44,611 bases of DNA from Parasporobacterium sp. (GTDB taxonomy: Bacteria > Bacillota > Clostridia > Lachnospirales > Lachnospiraceae). The DNA is taken from the NCBI GenBank assembly GCA_017515535.1, contig JAFWFQ010000008.1, positions 1 to 44,611 of the forward strand, read 5' to 3'. Every line of letters begins with the position of its first letter. Position 1 is the first letter of the stretch. Shown here one piece after another: positions 33,218-41,626 of the stretch. The position numbers were made by a program, and so were the translations under genes. The notes beneath the pieces are model-generated. The model saw only the letters and a list, made by a program, of their open reading frames with translations, had not been told where the DNA came from and ran no database searches.

Positions 33218-34108
33218 TTAATATGCCTTTCCCGATTCTATCACATATTCCAGAAAAGCATGCAGTTTCTCTGACCCTTCGGAAACGGAATCAAGGGTCG
33301 TTTCCCCGATCTCGATCAGCTTGTTTTTTCCGTGGTAGTCGCTTCCGGCTGTAACAAAGAGATCATATTGATCCGCAAACTGAAGCATCTGGCTGCATAG
33401 TTTCGGCGTAAAGCCGGAATAATAGGCCTCTACACCACGAAGGCCAAAGCCGACCAGTCTGGACAGGCGCTGATCCATTTCATCTCCGACGATCAGCTGA
33501 TCGCCGTCCCCATAGGATGGATGGGCAAGGACGGGAATCCCGTCACTTTCCAGGATCGTTTGGATCGCGACATCCGGACGAATATAGACATTCGGAAATT
33601 TTTTCTTATTCAGGAACTCTTTCATCGCCTGCTCGATCGACTGCGCGTATCCGTATTTGATCATCAGGTTCGCGATATGCGGTTTGCCCGGATTATGGTT
33701 CCGGTAAAGCGCACGGATATCTTCCTCGGCAAAGGTAAATCCAAAGTCTTCTTTCAGGAACTTCAGCCGCTCTTCCACTTTTTTAAGACGGTTTTCATGC
33801 GCGATCGAGACCGTATCGATCATTACCTTGGCATTCTCATCATAGCCATATCCAAGGATATGATACTTGCCTTCGTCATCTCTGCAGGAAAACTCGATGC
33901 CGTTTAAGAACAACAGTCCTTTGCTCTTCTCCGGATCTTCTTCCCGGATCTTCCGAATCTCCTCAACCCCCGCGATCCCGTCATGGTCCGTTACGGCAAA
34001 CAGTTCAAGACCCTGTTCCCTGACATGATCAAGGATCTCGGCCGGTGTATCCGTTCCGTCAGAAGCGGTCGTATGCATATGTAAGTCAATCATTTCCGGT
34101 AATTTCAT
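33218..34108 (-). CDS. PHP-domain phosphoesterase
   Basis: 296 residues from the ATG at 34106-34108, chosen because AAGGGACAAG precedes it; a longer frame would overlap the phosphatase gene. Motifs of the PHP metal site: IDLHMHTTASDGTDTP, AVTDHDGIAG, NGIEFSC, PVLAHPSY and a final TAGSDYHG. These match the TrpH/YciV group, which act on nucleoside 3',5'-bisphosphates or RNA ends. Ligands for the trinuclear metal centre (the His, Asp and Glu residues above) are all present. Which substrate is used cannot be told. It follows the SpoIIE-type phosphatase by 19 bases. Confidence 0.85.
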   Translation of the reverse strand: MKLPEMIDLHMHTTASDGTDTPAEILDHVREQGLELFAVTDHDGIAGVEEIRKIREEDPEKSKGLLFLNGIEFSCRDDEGKYHILGYGYDENAKVMIDTVSIAHENRLKKVEERLKFLKEDFGFTFAEEDIRALYRNHNPGKPHIANLMIKYGYAQSIEQAMKEFLNKKKFPNVYIRPDVAIQTILESDGIPVLAHPSYGDGDQLIVGDEMDQRLSRLVGFGLRGVEAYYSGFTPKLCSQMLQFADQYDLFVTAGSDYHGKNKLIEIGETTLDSVSEGSEKLHAFLEYVIESGKAY

Positions 34109-34127
34109 CTTGTCCCTTGTACTCCCG

Positions 34128-35873
34128 TTATTTTTGCGGTCCGCAATATTGAAACGCCAGCATCGTAATATCGTCAAACTGCTCTGCGTCACCTGAGAAT
34201 TCATCAATTGCTTCTTTGATATAAGGCAGAAGCTCTTTCGGATCTGTTATCGGTTTCTGATTCAAGGCTTCGATCATGCGGTCTGTCCCGAACAGTTCCC
34301 CTTCGGAATTTGCTGCTTCTGTTACTCCGTCCGTGTACTGGAAGATCCAGTCTCCCGGAGATAACTCAATCGTATAATCCTTATATCGCAGATTGTCCAT
34401 TCCGCCGATCACAAACCCATGAGGATCCTTGTACAGTTCAAACTTCCCGTCAGAGCGCCGGATCGCCGGATACTCATGGCCTGCGTTTGCCGCCGTGACT
34501 TTTCCGGTGGAAAGTTCCACAATGCCGAGCCATACAGTAACGAACATCTCCATGCTGTTATTCTGACAGATCTGATGGTTCACGCGCTCTAAGATCTTTG
34601 CCGGTGACACAAAGTCAATATGCGAATAATTGCTGATCATGATCTTAGAGGCCATCATAAACAGCGCTGCCGGAATTCCTTTGCCCGAAACATCTGCCAT
34701 CACGATTCCCAAATGGTCCTCATCCAGCAGGAAGAAATCATAAAAGTCTCCGCCGACTTCCTTCGCCGTATTCATCGTCGCATAGATATCAAACTCGCTC
34801 CGTTCCGGAAACGCCGGATAGATATGCGGGATCATTCCTTCCTGAATCCGGCTCGCAAGATCAAGCTCTGTTTCGATCCTCTCTTTTTCCGCTGTCATAC
34901 GGGTCAGGTGATCCACATAATCAGCCATCTCCTGTTCCATGTCTTTCATGGTCAGGCTCAGGTTTTCTATTTCATCTCCGGTATGGATATTCAGTTTATC
35001 AAAGTAGCTTCCGCTGCGATGATCACTCTTACTGTCCTGTGCATAGCTCTGTGCTGCATCTGCAAGCTGATTGATCGGAGCGACGATCTTTCTCCTCATC
35101 CAGAGGATGATCAGCAGTGCCGCTATGACTGCGATAATAAGCAGTATTCCGAAATACTGCAGGAGGAAGAGTCTTGAAGCATGCGCTGCCTGCGTCATAT
35201 CCGTATCGTAAAAGATAAAGACCGGATAATCGTTTATTTTAAAGAGCCTGCTTCCTGCGGTACAACGGTATCCGTATCTGTCCATCGTTGTAATGATCGA
35301 ATTCATGGATCCAACCCCGTTCATCCGATCTAAAAGACTGACCTTATTTCCGTTCATCAGGACTTCCAGATCCTTGGGTTTCATTGCATCCCAGTAACCC
35401 GGCGGACAATAACTTGCAGCCTGGTCTCCGTCCGCAATGAAGACCATCCGGTTCTTGTCCAGATCCAGAAACGCAACATAGCCGGCAATCGCGTCATTGA
35501 CCAGCTGAAGGGAATGGATATCCCATCGAAGTTTATTATGGGCCATATCTTCGATTCCGATGAATCTGCTCCGGTATTCCGCACTGTTACAATCCAGTTG
35601 TTCTTCGTCGGAAAGAGAATCATAGATTCCGATCACATCCGTCGCCTTGCTCCGGATCTTTACCAGATCCAGTTCCAGCGCTGCTGTTTTTGCCAGATTA
35701 TAAGTCTTTGTCCGGAATTCCCGGTTTACAGCAGAACTATACAGGAAAAACCCAAAGGCAATTGCTGCAATGCCTATGATCAGAGCCATAAGCAATACCG
35801 TCCGGAACAGCTTCCCTCCGAGGGAATAGTGGATCTTTGCAAAGCTCTTCAGTTCTCTGACTGTTTTTTTCAT
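34128..35873 (-). CDS. membrane-bound SpoIIE/RsbU-type serine phosphatase with sensor and HAMP domains
   Basis: 581 residues: a short cytoplasmic start, one span (about 22-47), an extracellular sensor domain (about 48-232), a second span (about 236-260), HAMP (about 261-320, APINQLADAAQSYAQ), a coiled coil and a PP2C/SpoIIE domain (about 350-576). The catalytic motifs are ASRIQEGMIP, KEVGGDFYDFF, VMADVSGKGIPAALFM, AANAGHEYPAI, YTDGVTEAANSEGE and DDITMLAFQY. Such proteins dephosphorylate anti-anti-sigma factors in partner-switching. No STAS or RsbW-like gene is in the window, so the target is elsewhere. The PHP gene follows 19 bases on. A TATAAT box lies at 35953-35948. Confidence 0.93.
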   Translation of the reverse strand: MKKTVRELKSFAKIHYSLGGKLFRTVLLMALIIGIAAIAFGFFLYSSAVNREFRTKTYNLAKTAALELDLVKIRSKATDVIGIYDSLSDEEQLDCNSAEYRSRFIGIEDMAHNKLRWDIHSLQLVNDAIAGYVAFLDLDKNRMVFIADGDQAASYCPPGYWDAMKPKDLEVLMNGNKVSLLDRMNGVGSMNSIITTMDRYGYRCTAGSRLFKINDYPVFIFYDTDMTQAAHASRLFLLQYFGILLIIAVIAALLIILWMRRKIVAPINQLADAAQSYAQDSKSDHRSGSYFDKLNIHTGDEIENLSLTMKDMEQEMADYVDHLTRMTAEKERIETELDLASRIQEGMIPHIYPAFPERSEFDIYATMNTAKEVGGDFYDFFLLDEDHLGIVMADVSGKGIPAALFMMASKIMISNYSHIDFVSPAKILERVNHQICQNNSMEMFVTVWLGIVELSTGKVTAANAGHEYPAIRRSDGKFELYKDPHGFVIGGMDNLRYKDYTIELSPGDWIFQYTDGVTEAANSEGELFGTDRMIEALNQKPITDPKELLPYIKEAIDEFSGDAEQFDDITMLAFQYCGPQK

Positions 35874-35947
35874 CTATTACTTCCCATCAGGTCAGATTGA
35901 AACAAGGATCATCTGCCTGTTTTATTAACAATAACCTTAACTTAAAT

Positions 35948-35953
35948 ATTATA
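35948..35953 (-). promoter_or_regulatory. -10 box upstream of the phosphatase gene
   Basis: TATAAT on the minus strand, with no good -35 (T-rich). The expected start site leaves about a 70-base leader. Confidence 0.5.
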
Positions 35954-36012
35954 TAACAATCTTTTCTATAAAAAAATGAAATTTTTATGTATCAACAAGG
36001 AAAACAAAGAAA

Positions 36013-36036
36013 CACCTCCCGGTCTCCCGGGAGGTG
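36013..36036 (-). terminator. intrinsic terminator after pyruvate carboxylase
   Basis: Stem CACCTCCCGG with CCGGGAGGTG around a four-base loop; the minus strand continues into a T-rich TTTCTTTGTTTT. It lies about 70 bases past the pyc stop. Confidence 0.85.
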
Positions 36037-36055
36037 CCTGTAGTTAGACTATTCT

Positions 36056-36096
36056 GTTGTTACTGCTCTTAAAGAGCATGCCTGATTAATAACAAC
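36056..36096 (-). repeat. nested inverted repeat at the pyc 3' end
   Basis: Outer arms GTTGTTA (36056-36062) and TAACAAC (36090-36096) enclose an inner TGCTC/GAGCA hairpin, in the gap between the pyc stop and its terminator. No T-run follows, so it may be an RNA-stability element or pause structure rather than a terminator. Confidence 0.4.
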
Positions 36097-36103
36097 GCAA
36101 GCC

Positions 36104-39100
36104 TCAGCTTTTCAGTTTGATCAGGAGCTGTCCTGCTTTAACGGTATCGTTTGCTTTCACGAGGACTTCCTCTACTTCACCGGCCATACGGGCGGTTACG
36201 GAGGTTTCCATCTTCATTGCCTCGACAACTGCAAGAACGTCATTCTCTTTGACTTTATCGCCGACTTTGACGTTGACCTTGGATACCGCACCCGGAATGG
36301 AAGCGCCTACATGGCTCTTATCATTCGGATCTGCCATTTCAACCTGAACAACAGTAGCGGAAGCGTTCTTATCAAGAACTTTGACATCACGCAGAGATCC
36401 GTTCAGCTCGTAATGGACTGTTCTGTATCCATCCTGATCCAGATCGCCCTTGCCAAGGTATTTGATGACGAGGGTCTTACCATCTTCGATATTGACTTTG
36501 TTCGTCTCTCCAACTGCAAGACCGTGGAAGAATACATGGCTTCCGAGTCTTGTGATATAGCCATACTCTTTACGGATCTTGTAGAAGTCTTCAACAACCT
36601 TCGGGAACATGACCCAGCTTACAAGGTCGCGGTCTGTGATCTGATCTTCATCCTTGAATTCTTTAAGGTGTTCTCTGACCTCATCGAAGTTGATCGGATC
36701 AAGAAGATCGCCCGGACGGCAGTTAATCGGCTCTTCGCCCTTTAAGACGACTTTCTGGATATCCTCCGGGAATCCCCATGCAGGCTGGCCCATAAGACCC
36801 TTGAAGTAGCTTACAACGCTGTCCGGGAACGCAAGTGCTTCACCCTTTTCAACGATGTTTTCAGGAGTTAAATCATTCTGTACCATAAAGATCGCAAGGT
36901 CGCCGACCATCTTGGAAGACGGGGTAACTTTTACGATATCGCCAAGCATCTGGTTTACGGTTACGAACATTTCACGTACTTCATCGAATCTATGTCCAAG
37001 ACCTAAGCTCTGAACCTGCGGACGAAGGTTGGTGTACTGTCCGCCGGGGATTTCGTAACGATAAATATCTGTGATCGGTGTCTTAAGGTCAGACTCAAAG
37101 GAGTCATAACGAAGACGGATGTCTTCCCAGTACTCGCTGAGTTTTTCAAGCTGCTGAAGATTCAATCCGGTATCTCTTTCGTTGCCCTGAAGAGCAGATA
37201 CGACGGAGTTCAGGGACGGCTGGCTTGTAATTGAAGACATAGAGGAGATTGCAAGATCGACAATGTCGACGCCTGCCTCTGCTGCCATCAGGACTGCTGC
37301 CACCTGGTTTCCGGAAGTATCGTGTGTATGCAGATGGATCGGAATTCCGATTTCCTGCTTCAGTGCATGAACAAGTTCTTTTGCTGCATACGGCTTTAAC
37401 AGACCGGACATATCCTTGATCGCCAGAGTATGCGCACCGCGTTTTTCCAGTTCTTTTGCCATGTTGACATAGTACTGAGTCGTATACTTGTCGCGGCTCG
37501 GATCCAGAATATCACCGGTGTAGCACATCGTTGCTTCTAAGAGTTTGCCCTGTTTCAAAACTTCATCCATGGCAACTTCCATGTTCGGGATCCAGTTCAG
37601 GGAGTCAAAGACACGGAAGACATCGATTCCGACCTTTGCGGACTCTTCGATGAACTTACGGACCTGATTATCCGGATAGCTTGAATAACCAAGCAGGTTC
37701 GAACCACGCAGAAGCATCTGGAACGGAACGTTCGGAATGGACTTGCGCAGCATTTCGACTCTCTCCCACGGATCTTCATACAGGAATCTTAATGCGGTAT
37801 CAAAGGTAGCTCCACCCCACATCTCGAAGGAGAAGCAGTCGCCTAAGATTTCTGCCATAGCATCTGCACCCTTTACCATATCACGGGTACGGACTCGGGT
37901 CGCAAGCAGAGACTGATGCGCATCACGCATTGTAGTGTCTGTAACAAGAAGCTTTTTCTGAGCCAGTACCCAGTCTGAAACAGCTTTCGGTCCTTTTTCA
38001 TCAAGGAGCTGTTTTAAGCCGGCCTTCGGAGGCTCGCCGCTGGTCTTAACAAACCGCGGAGTGTCATAAAGTTTCTTGCCTGCAGTCGGATCGTTGACAA
38101 CGATATTACCGATATATTTCAGCATTCTCGTTGCTCTGTCCTTGCTTCCCGGAAGGTCAAACAGTGCCGGGGTATCGTCAATATATTTGGTATAGCAATG
38201 ACCTTCAATGAACGTCGGATCAGTTAAGATATTACTCAAGAATCCAACATTTGTCTTCACGCCACGGATCGTTGTCTCTGTGATCGCACGGAGTGCTTTT
38301 CTTGCTGCTCCTTCAAACGTATTATCAATACAGGTTACTTTGACAAGCAGGCTGTCATAATACGGAGAAATAACGGAGCCAACATAAGTATTTGCACCGT
38401 CAAGACGGATTCCGTTTCCGCCTGCGGATCTGTAAGCGGTGATCTTACCGGTATCCGGTGCAAAGTTGTTTGCCGGATCCTCAGTCGTGATACGACACTG
38501 GATCGCATATCCGCGCATCGTGACATCTTCCTGGCTCTTGATCCCGATAAACGGATCGGAAAGTTTCTCTCCGGCTGCGACAAGGATCTGGGCACGGACA
38601 AGGTCGATTCCGGTCACCATTTCTGTTACGGTGTGCTCAACCTGGATACGAGGGTTCATCTCAATAAAGAAATGCTCTCCTCTCTTATCTACCAGGAACT
38701 CGACGGTACCGGCATTTTCATAGCCGACTTCTTTCGCGATCTTTACTGCATCATCGCAGATCTTCTTGCGGAGATCCTCCGGAAGTGAGAACGCCGGAGT
38801 AAACTCTACGACTTTCTGGTAACGTCTCTGCAGGGAGCAGTCACGTTCAAACAGATGGACCGTGTTGCCGTATTTATCTGCAAGGATCTGAACCTCGATA
38901 TGTTTCGGCTCAACAAGGAATTTCTCAATAAAGATATTGTCATTTCCGAATGCTTTCTTGGCTTCTGAACGAACCAGTTCAAATGCAGGGGCAACTTCTT
39001 CTTCGGTATAGCAGGAACGCATACCGCGTCCGCCGCCGCCGGCTGCTGCTTTTAAGATGATCGGGAATCCGTAAGATTTTGCTTTCTCGAGGGCTTCCTC

Positions 39101-39538
39101 CGCATCTTTTAACGGTTCTGTGCTTCCCGGGATCGTAGGAACATTGCAGCGAAGTGCCATTTCCTTCGCGGAAAGCTTATCACCCATCTGACCGAGAACT
39201 TTTGAATTCGGTCCGATAAAAATAATTCCCGCATCTTCACAGGCTTTCGCAAAGTCTGCGTTTTCTGCAAGGAATCCATATCCCGGATGGATCGCATCCA
39301 CATTTTTTCTCTTTGCAAGGTCAACAATTTCATCAATTGCAAGATACGCACCAAGCGGACTTAAGCTTTCGCCGATCATATAGGCTTCATCAGCTTTGAT
39401 ACGATGCTCGCTGTAGATGTCCTCCTTTGAATAGATTGCAACGGTATTCAGCCCAAGATCATAGCAGGCCCGAAGGACTCTTGTTGCAATCTCGCCCCGG
39501 TTTGCGACCAGGACTTTTTTAATTTTGTTAATTTCCAT
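36104..39538 (-). CDS. pyc: pyruvate carboxylase
   Basis: 1144 residues, the normal length. In order: biotin carboxylase (about 1-455; GGGGRGMRSC, KHIEVQILADKYGNTVHLFE, MNPRIQVEHTVTE), carboxyltransferase (about 530-830; TMRDAHQSLLATRVRTRDM with the metal-binding Asp, HTHDTSGNQ) and a C-terminal biotin carrier domain with AMKMET, where Lys about 1109 is biotinylated. It converts pyruvate to oxaloacetate using ATP and bicarbonate. AGGAGGAAG precedes the ATG. It is monocistronic, with terminators on both sides. Confidence 0.97.
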   Translation of the reverse strand: MEINKIKKVLVANRGEIATRVLRACYDLGLNTVAIYSKEDIYSEHRIKADEAYMIGESLSPLGAYLAIDEIVDLAKRKNVDAIHPGYGFLAENADFAKACEDAGIIFIGPNSKVLGQMGDKLSAKEMALRCNVPTIPGSTEPLKDAEEALEKAKSYGFPIILKAAAGGGGRGMRSCYTEEEVAPAFELVRSEAKKAFGNDNIFIEKFLVEPKHIEVQILADKYGNTVHLFERDCSLQRRYQKVVEFTPAFSLPEDLRKKICDDAVKIAKEVGYENAGTVEFLVDKRGEHFFIEMNPRIQVEHTVTEMVTGIDLVRAQILVAAGEKLSDPFIGIKSQEDVTMRGYAIQCRITTEDPANNFAPDTGKITAYRSAGGNGIRLDGANTYVGSVISPYYDSLLVKVTCIDNTFEGAARKALRAITETTIRGVKTNVGFLSNILTDPTFIEGHCYTKYIDDTPALFDLPGSKDRATRMLKYIGNIVVNDPTAGKKLYDTPRFVKTSGEPPKAGLKQLLDEKGPKAVSDWVLAQKKLLVTDTTMRDAHQSLLATRVRTRDMVKGADAMAEILGDCFSFEMWGGATFDTALRFLYEDPWERVEMLRKSIPNVPFQMLLRGSNLLGYSSYPDNQVRKFIEESAKVGIDVFRVFDSLNWIPNMEVAMDEVLKQGKLLEATMCYTGDILDPSRDKYTTQYYVNMAKELEKRGAHTLAIKDMSGLLKPYAAKELVHALKQEIGIPIHLHTHDTSGNQVAAVLMAAEAGVDIVDLAISSMSSITSQPSLNSVVSALQGNERDTGLNLQQLEKLSEYWEDIRLRYDSFESDLKTPITDIYRYEIPGGQYTNLRPQVQSLGLGHRFDEVREMFVTVNQMLGDIVKVTPSSKMVGDLAIFMVQNDLTPENIVEKGEALAFPDSVVSYFKGLMGQPAWGFPEDIQKVVLKGEEPINCRPGDLLDPINFDEVREHLKEFKDEDQITDRDLVSWVMFPKVVEDFYKIRKEYGYITRLGSHVFFHGLAVGETNKVNIEDGKTLVIKYLGKGDLDQDGYRTVHYELNGSLRDVKVLDKNASATVVQVEMADPNDKSHVGASIPGAVSKVNVKVGDKVKENDVLAVVEAMKMETSVTARMAGEVEEVLVKANDTVKAGQLLIKLKS

Positions 39539-39589
39539 TTTAACTTCCTCCTGAAAAAGTAACTCATGGTTATGTTGATTTTACCATGA

Positions 39590-39635
39590 AAAACCCCCAA
39601 AGTCTATCAACAGAATGACGACAATTGGGGGTTTA
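39590..39635 (-). terminator. intrinsic terminator after the unknown membrane gene
   Basis: Arms AACCCCCAA and TTGGGGGTT around a loop of 24 bases; the minus strand ends in TTTTT. A possible pyc promoter (TAAAAT with a TAGACT-like -35) overlaps its end, and CATGGT/ACCATG arms lie at 39565-39588. Confidence 0.7.
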
Positions 39636-39680
39636 TTGTGCTTTTTTATTCAAATTGTGAATTTCAGGGCGAATTACCCG

Positions 39681-40517
39681 TCACTTTTCCTTTGTTTTTA
39701 CGGCTTTATCCTCCAGCCGGAGCCTTTCCTCGGTCTTTTTTACCAGTTCCAGGGTATTATCCAGGAAGGAATCAGATATTTTTCCGGTCTTTTTCCCGCT
39801 TTCAGTCGAAGTGATCAGTCTTTTCTGCTCTTTTTCCACCCTGTTCTGCTTAATAATAAACGGAATTCCGACTGCAAACAGGACAAGAAGCCCTCCTCCG
39901 AGCATGATCCAGAACCGGACACCGGTATATCCGTTCCAGAAAAGGGGGACTACGCGGTCAGCGATCCCCAAAATAACAGTCCCGATCAGAATACCGAGAA
40001 TATTCTTTGGGCGCAGGATCTTCCTTAGCGGCAAATGCGGGAAAGCACATTTCATGGCAACTGCAAAGACGCCAAGAAGGGCAAGCGCTCCAAGGATCCA
40101 TTTGATAACGATCCCTAAGACCGGGGCAAGAACAGCCTCCCAGGCAAGAGAAAGCAGATGGATAATGACCCAGCCGATTGCCCAGAGAGGAACTCCGACG
40201 ACAGCGCGGACTCCTGCTGGGATCCGGAGGATCTTCTTTTTGATCCTGGCAAACAGTCCTGTCTCTTCCTCTTCCTGATTCTCTTCCCCGTTGTCCTCTT
40301 CGCCGTCCTGATCTTCTGAATCCATGTCGACCATCATAACAACCGGAGTATTCTCCTGTCGGTTAATGGTTTCCATGTTCTTCTGGGTCAGTTCAGCAGG
40401 CGACTGGAACAGCCCGCCGAGAAGTACGCTGATCCCAATACCTGCGGCAGTAGCTCCTCCGGCGACTTTTTTCTTTACGCTCTTCAGTTTATCTTCTTCC
40501 GGTTCTTTCTTTCCCAT
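39681..40517 (-). CDS. uncharacterised membrane protein with acidic insert
   Basis: I do not recognise a family. 278 residues: a Lys-rich start, a hydrophobic, Gly-rich segment (about 18-37, GGATAAGIGISVLLGGLFQS), an extremely acidic stretch (about 65-87, many Glu/Asp), then four spans between about 105 and 220 and a long charged tail (to 278) with ISDSFLDNTLELVKKTEER. The acidic insert may bind cations or a basic partner. No clear ribosome binding site precedes the ATG. It starts 15 bases after the prepilin peptidase gene, so it may be translated by coupling and could be a partner of it. Confidence 0.68.
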   Translation of the reverse strand: MGKKEPEEDKLKSVKKKVAGGATAAGIGISVLLGGLFQSPAELTQKNMETINRQENTPVVMMVDMDSEDQDGEEDNGEENQEEEETGLFARIKKKILRIPAGVRAVVGVPLWAIGWVIIHLLSLAWEAVLAPVLGIVIKWILGALALLGVFAVAMKCAFPHLPLRKILRPKNILGILIGTVILGIADRVVPLFWNGYTGVRFWIMLGGGLLVLFAVGIPFIIKQNRVEKEQKRLITSTESGKKTGKISDSFLDNTLELVKKTEERLRLEDKAVKTKEK

Positions 40518-40532
40518 TGCAAAAGAAGAATA

Positions 40533-40997
40533 TCACATTCCGCGGTTCATGACAAGAAACACAGAGAAAGCAATTGCCGGTGCAAAAGGGATCGTCCGGT
40601 CCTTCTTTTTGTCATTTCCGAAAAGGAAAAAGAATAAAAGTCCGAAAAGGCAGGAGAGAAAAAGCACGAAAAGGATCATTTCGGAGTCTAGATAAAGCCC
40701 TGATGCAAAGAATAGTTTAAGATCTCCGTTGCCGATTCCCTGTTTTCCGGAAAGGATGCGGAAAAGAAAGGAAATAAGAAAGACCGGGGCAAAAAGAGCA
40801 AGGCCGCAAAGAAGCCCCCTCGCCGGGCCGGTAAAATGCACCTTAAGAAAAAGGATCGACAGGATCCTCTCCGAGATCCATAGAAAAATCATTGTTCCGA
40901 TCAGTCTGTTCGGAACCTTCCGCTCTTTCAAGTCATGGAATGCCGCCAGAAAAAGACATCCGGTAAACAAGATGTTTCTGATAAGTTGTATTTCCAT
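40533..40997 (-). CDS. A24-family prepilin-type peptidase (small form)
   Basis: 154 residues with about six spans. The two catalytic Asps of this aspartyl membrane protease are recognisable: the first in AAFHDLKERKVPNRL, the second in the GxGD motif GIGNGDLKLF. The protein is short because the N-methylation domain of PilD is absent, as in archaeal-like or TadV/CpaA-type enzymes. It would cut leader peptides of pilin-like proteins. No pilin or assembly gene is visible here; only an unknown membrane gene follows. The start has a poor ribosome binding site. Confidence 0.8.
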   Translation of the reverse strand: MEIQLIRNILFTGCLFLAAFHDLKERKVPNRLIGTMIFLWISERILSILFLKVHFTGPARGLLCGLALFAPVFLISFLFRILSGKQGIGNGDLKLFFASGLYLDSEMILFVLFLSCLFGLLFFFLFGNDKKKDRTIPFAPAIAFSVFLVMNRGM

Positions 40998-41088
40998 ATC
41001 AATATTTCGGTATGTGAAAAAGATCTCCGGAACAGATTCCGGAAGCGGTCAGCGATTGTTCCGGGATCAAAAAAGGACTGTTCTGAAA

Positions 41089-41120
41089 AACCGGCCGGAA
41101 GATCTCTCTTCCGACCGGTT
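41089..41120 (-). terminator. intrinsic terminator after the DUF35 gene
   Basis: Long stem AACCGGTCGGAAGA with TCTTCCGGCCGGTT (one mismatch), four-base GAGA loop, then TTTTT on the minus strand, 46 bases past the stop. Confidence 0.9.
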
Positions 41121-41165
41121 CAGTATAAACCTTATTTTTGTTTACATCAAATGGCTGAGTTACAC

Positions 41166-41615
41166 TTATTCAGTCTTCGGCTTTCTTTCTCTCTTCTTTC
41201 CTTCCGGAACAACGTCCAGATCGAAGATAACGGTATGATAATCTTCTTTTTCAACGATGGTTGCATGGCAGGCTACCGGCATCTGCTCACGGACGATGTC
41301 CTTGTTTTTCCGGTCAATTCCACGAACCATGACATTGACAGAAGGACCTTCCGGAAGATCAACAACACCAAGTGCGTACGGCTTGATGAAATCCATTTCC
41401 GGTTTTCTGGTGATCGGAGACGGCATTACAAACTGAACCAGAGTTGCCTTGCCGCTGATCTCGATCCATTCCATCTCCGGGCTTCCGCATGTATTGCATC
41501 CCAGAAGCGGAGGCCATTCCACAGCGCCACATTCCTTGCACTTACGTGCCATGATCTTGCCTTCCGCAAGTTTATCATAATATGTTTTAACGATTTTCTC
41601 TAATTTAACACCCAT
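41166..41615 (-). CDS. Zn-ribbon/OB-fold protein (DUF35), thiolase partner
   Basis: 149 residues. The N-terminal rubredoxin-like zinc ribbon uses Cys26, Cys29, Cys40 and Cys43 (CKECG and CNTCG); an OB-fold follows (about 50-130). Such DUF35 proteins bind thiolases and help hold CoA or acyl substrates, as BbsA does for BbsB. The tail is highly charged. AAGGAGG precedes the ATG, 11 bases after the thiolase stop, so the two are made together, as expected for a complex. Confidence 0.88.
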   Translation of the reverse strand: MGVKLEKIVKTYYDKLAEGKIMARKCKECGAVEWPPLLGCNTCGSPEMEWIEISGKATLVQFVMPSPITRKPEMDFIKPYALGVVDLPEGPSVNVMVRGIDRKNKDIVREQMPVACHATIVEKEDYHTVIFDLDVVPEGKKRERKPKTE

Positions 41616-41626
41616 GACGGACCTCC

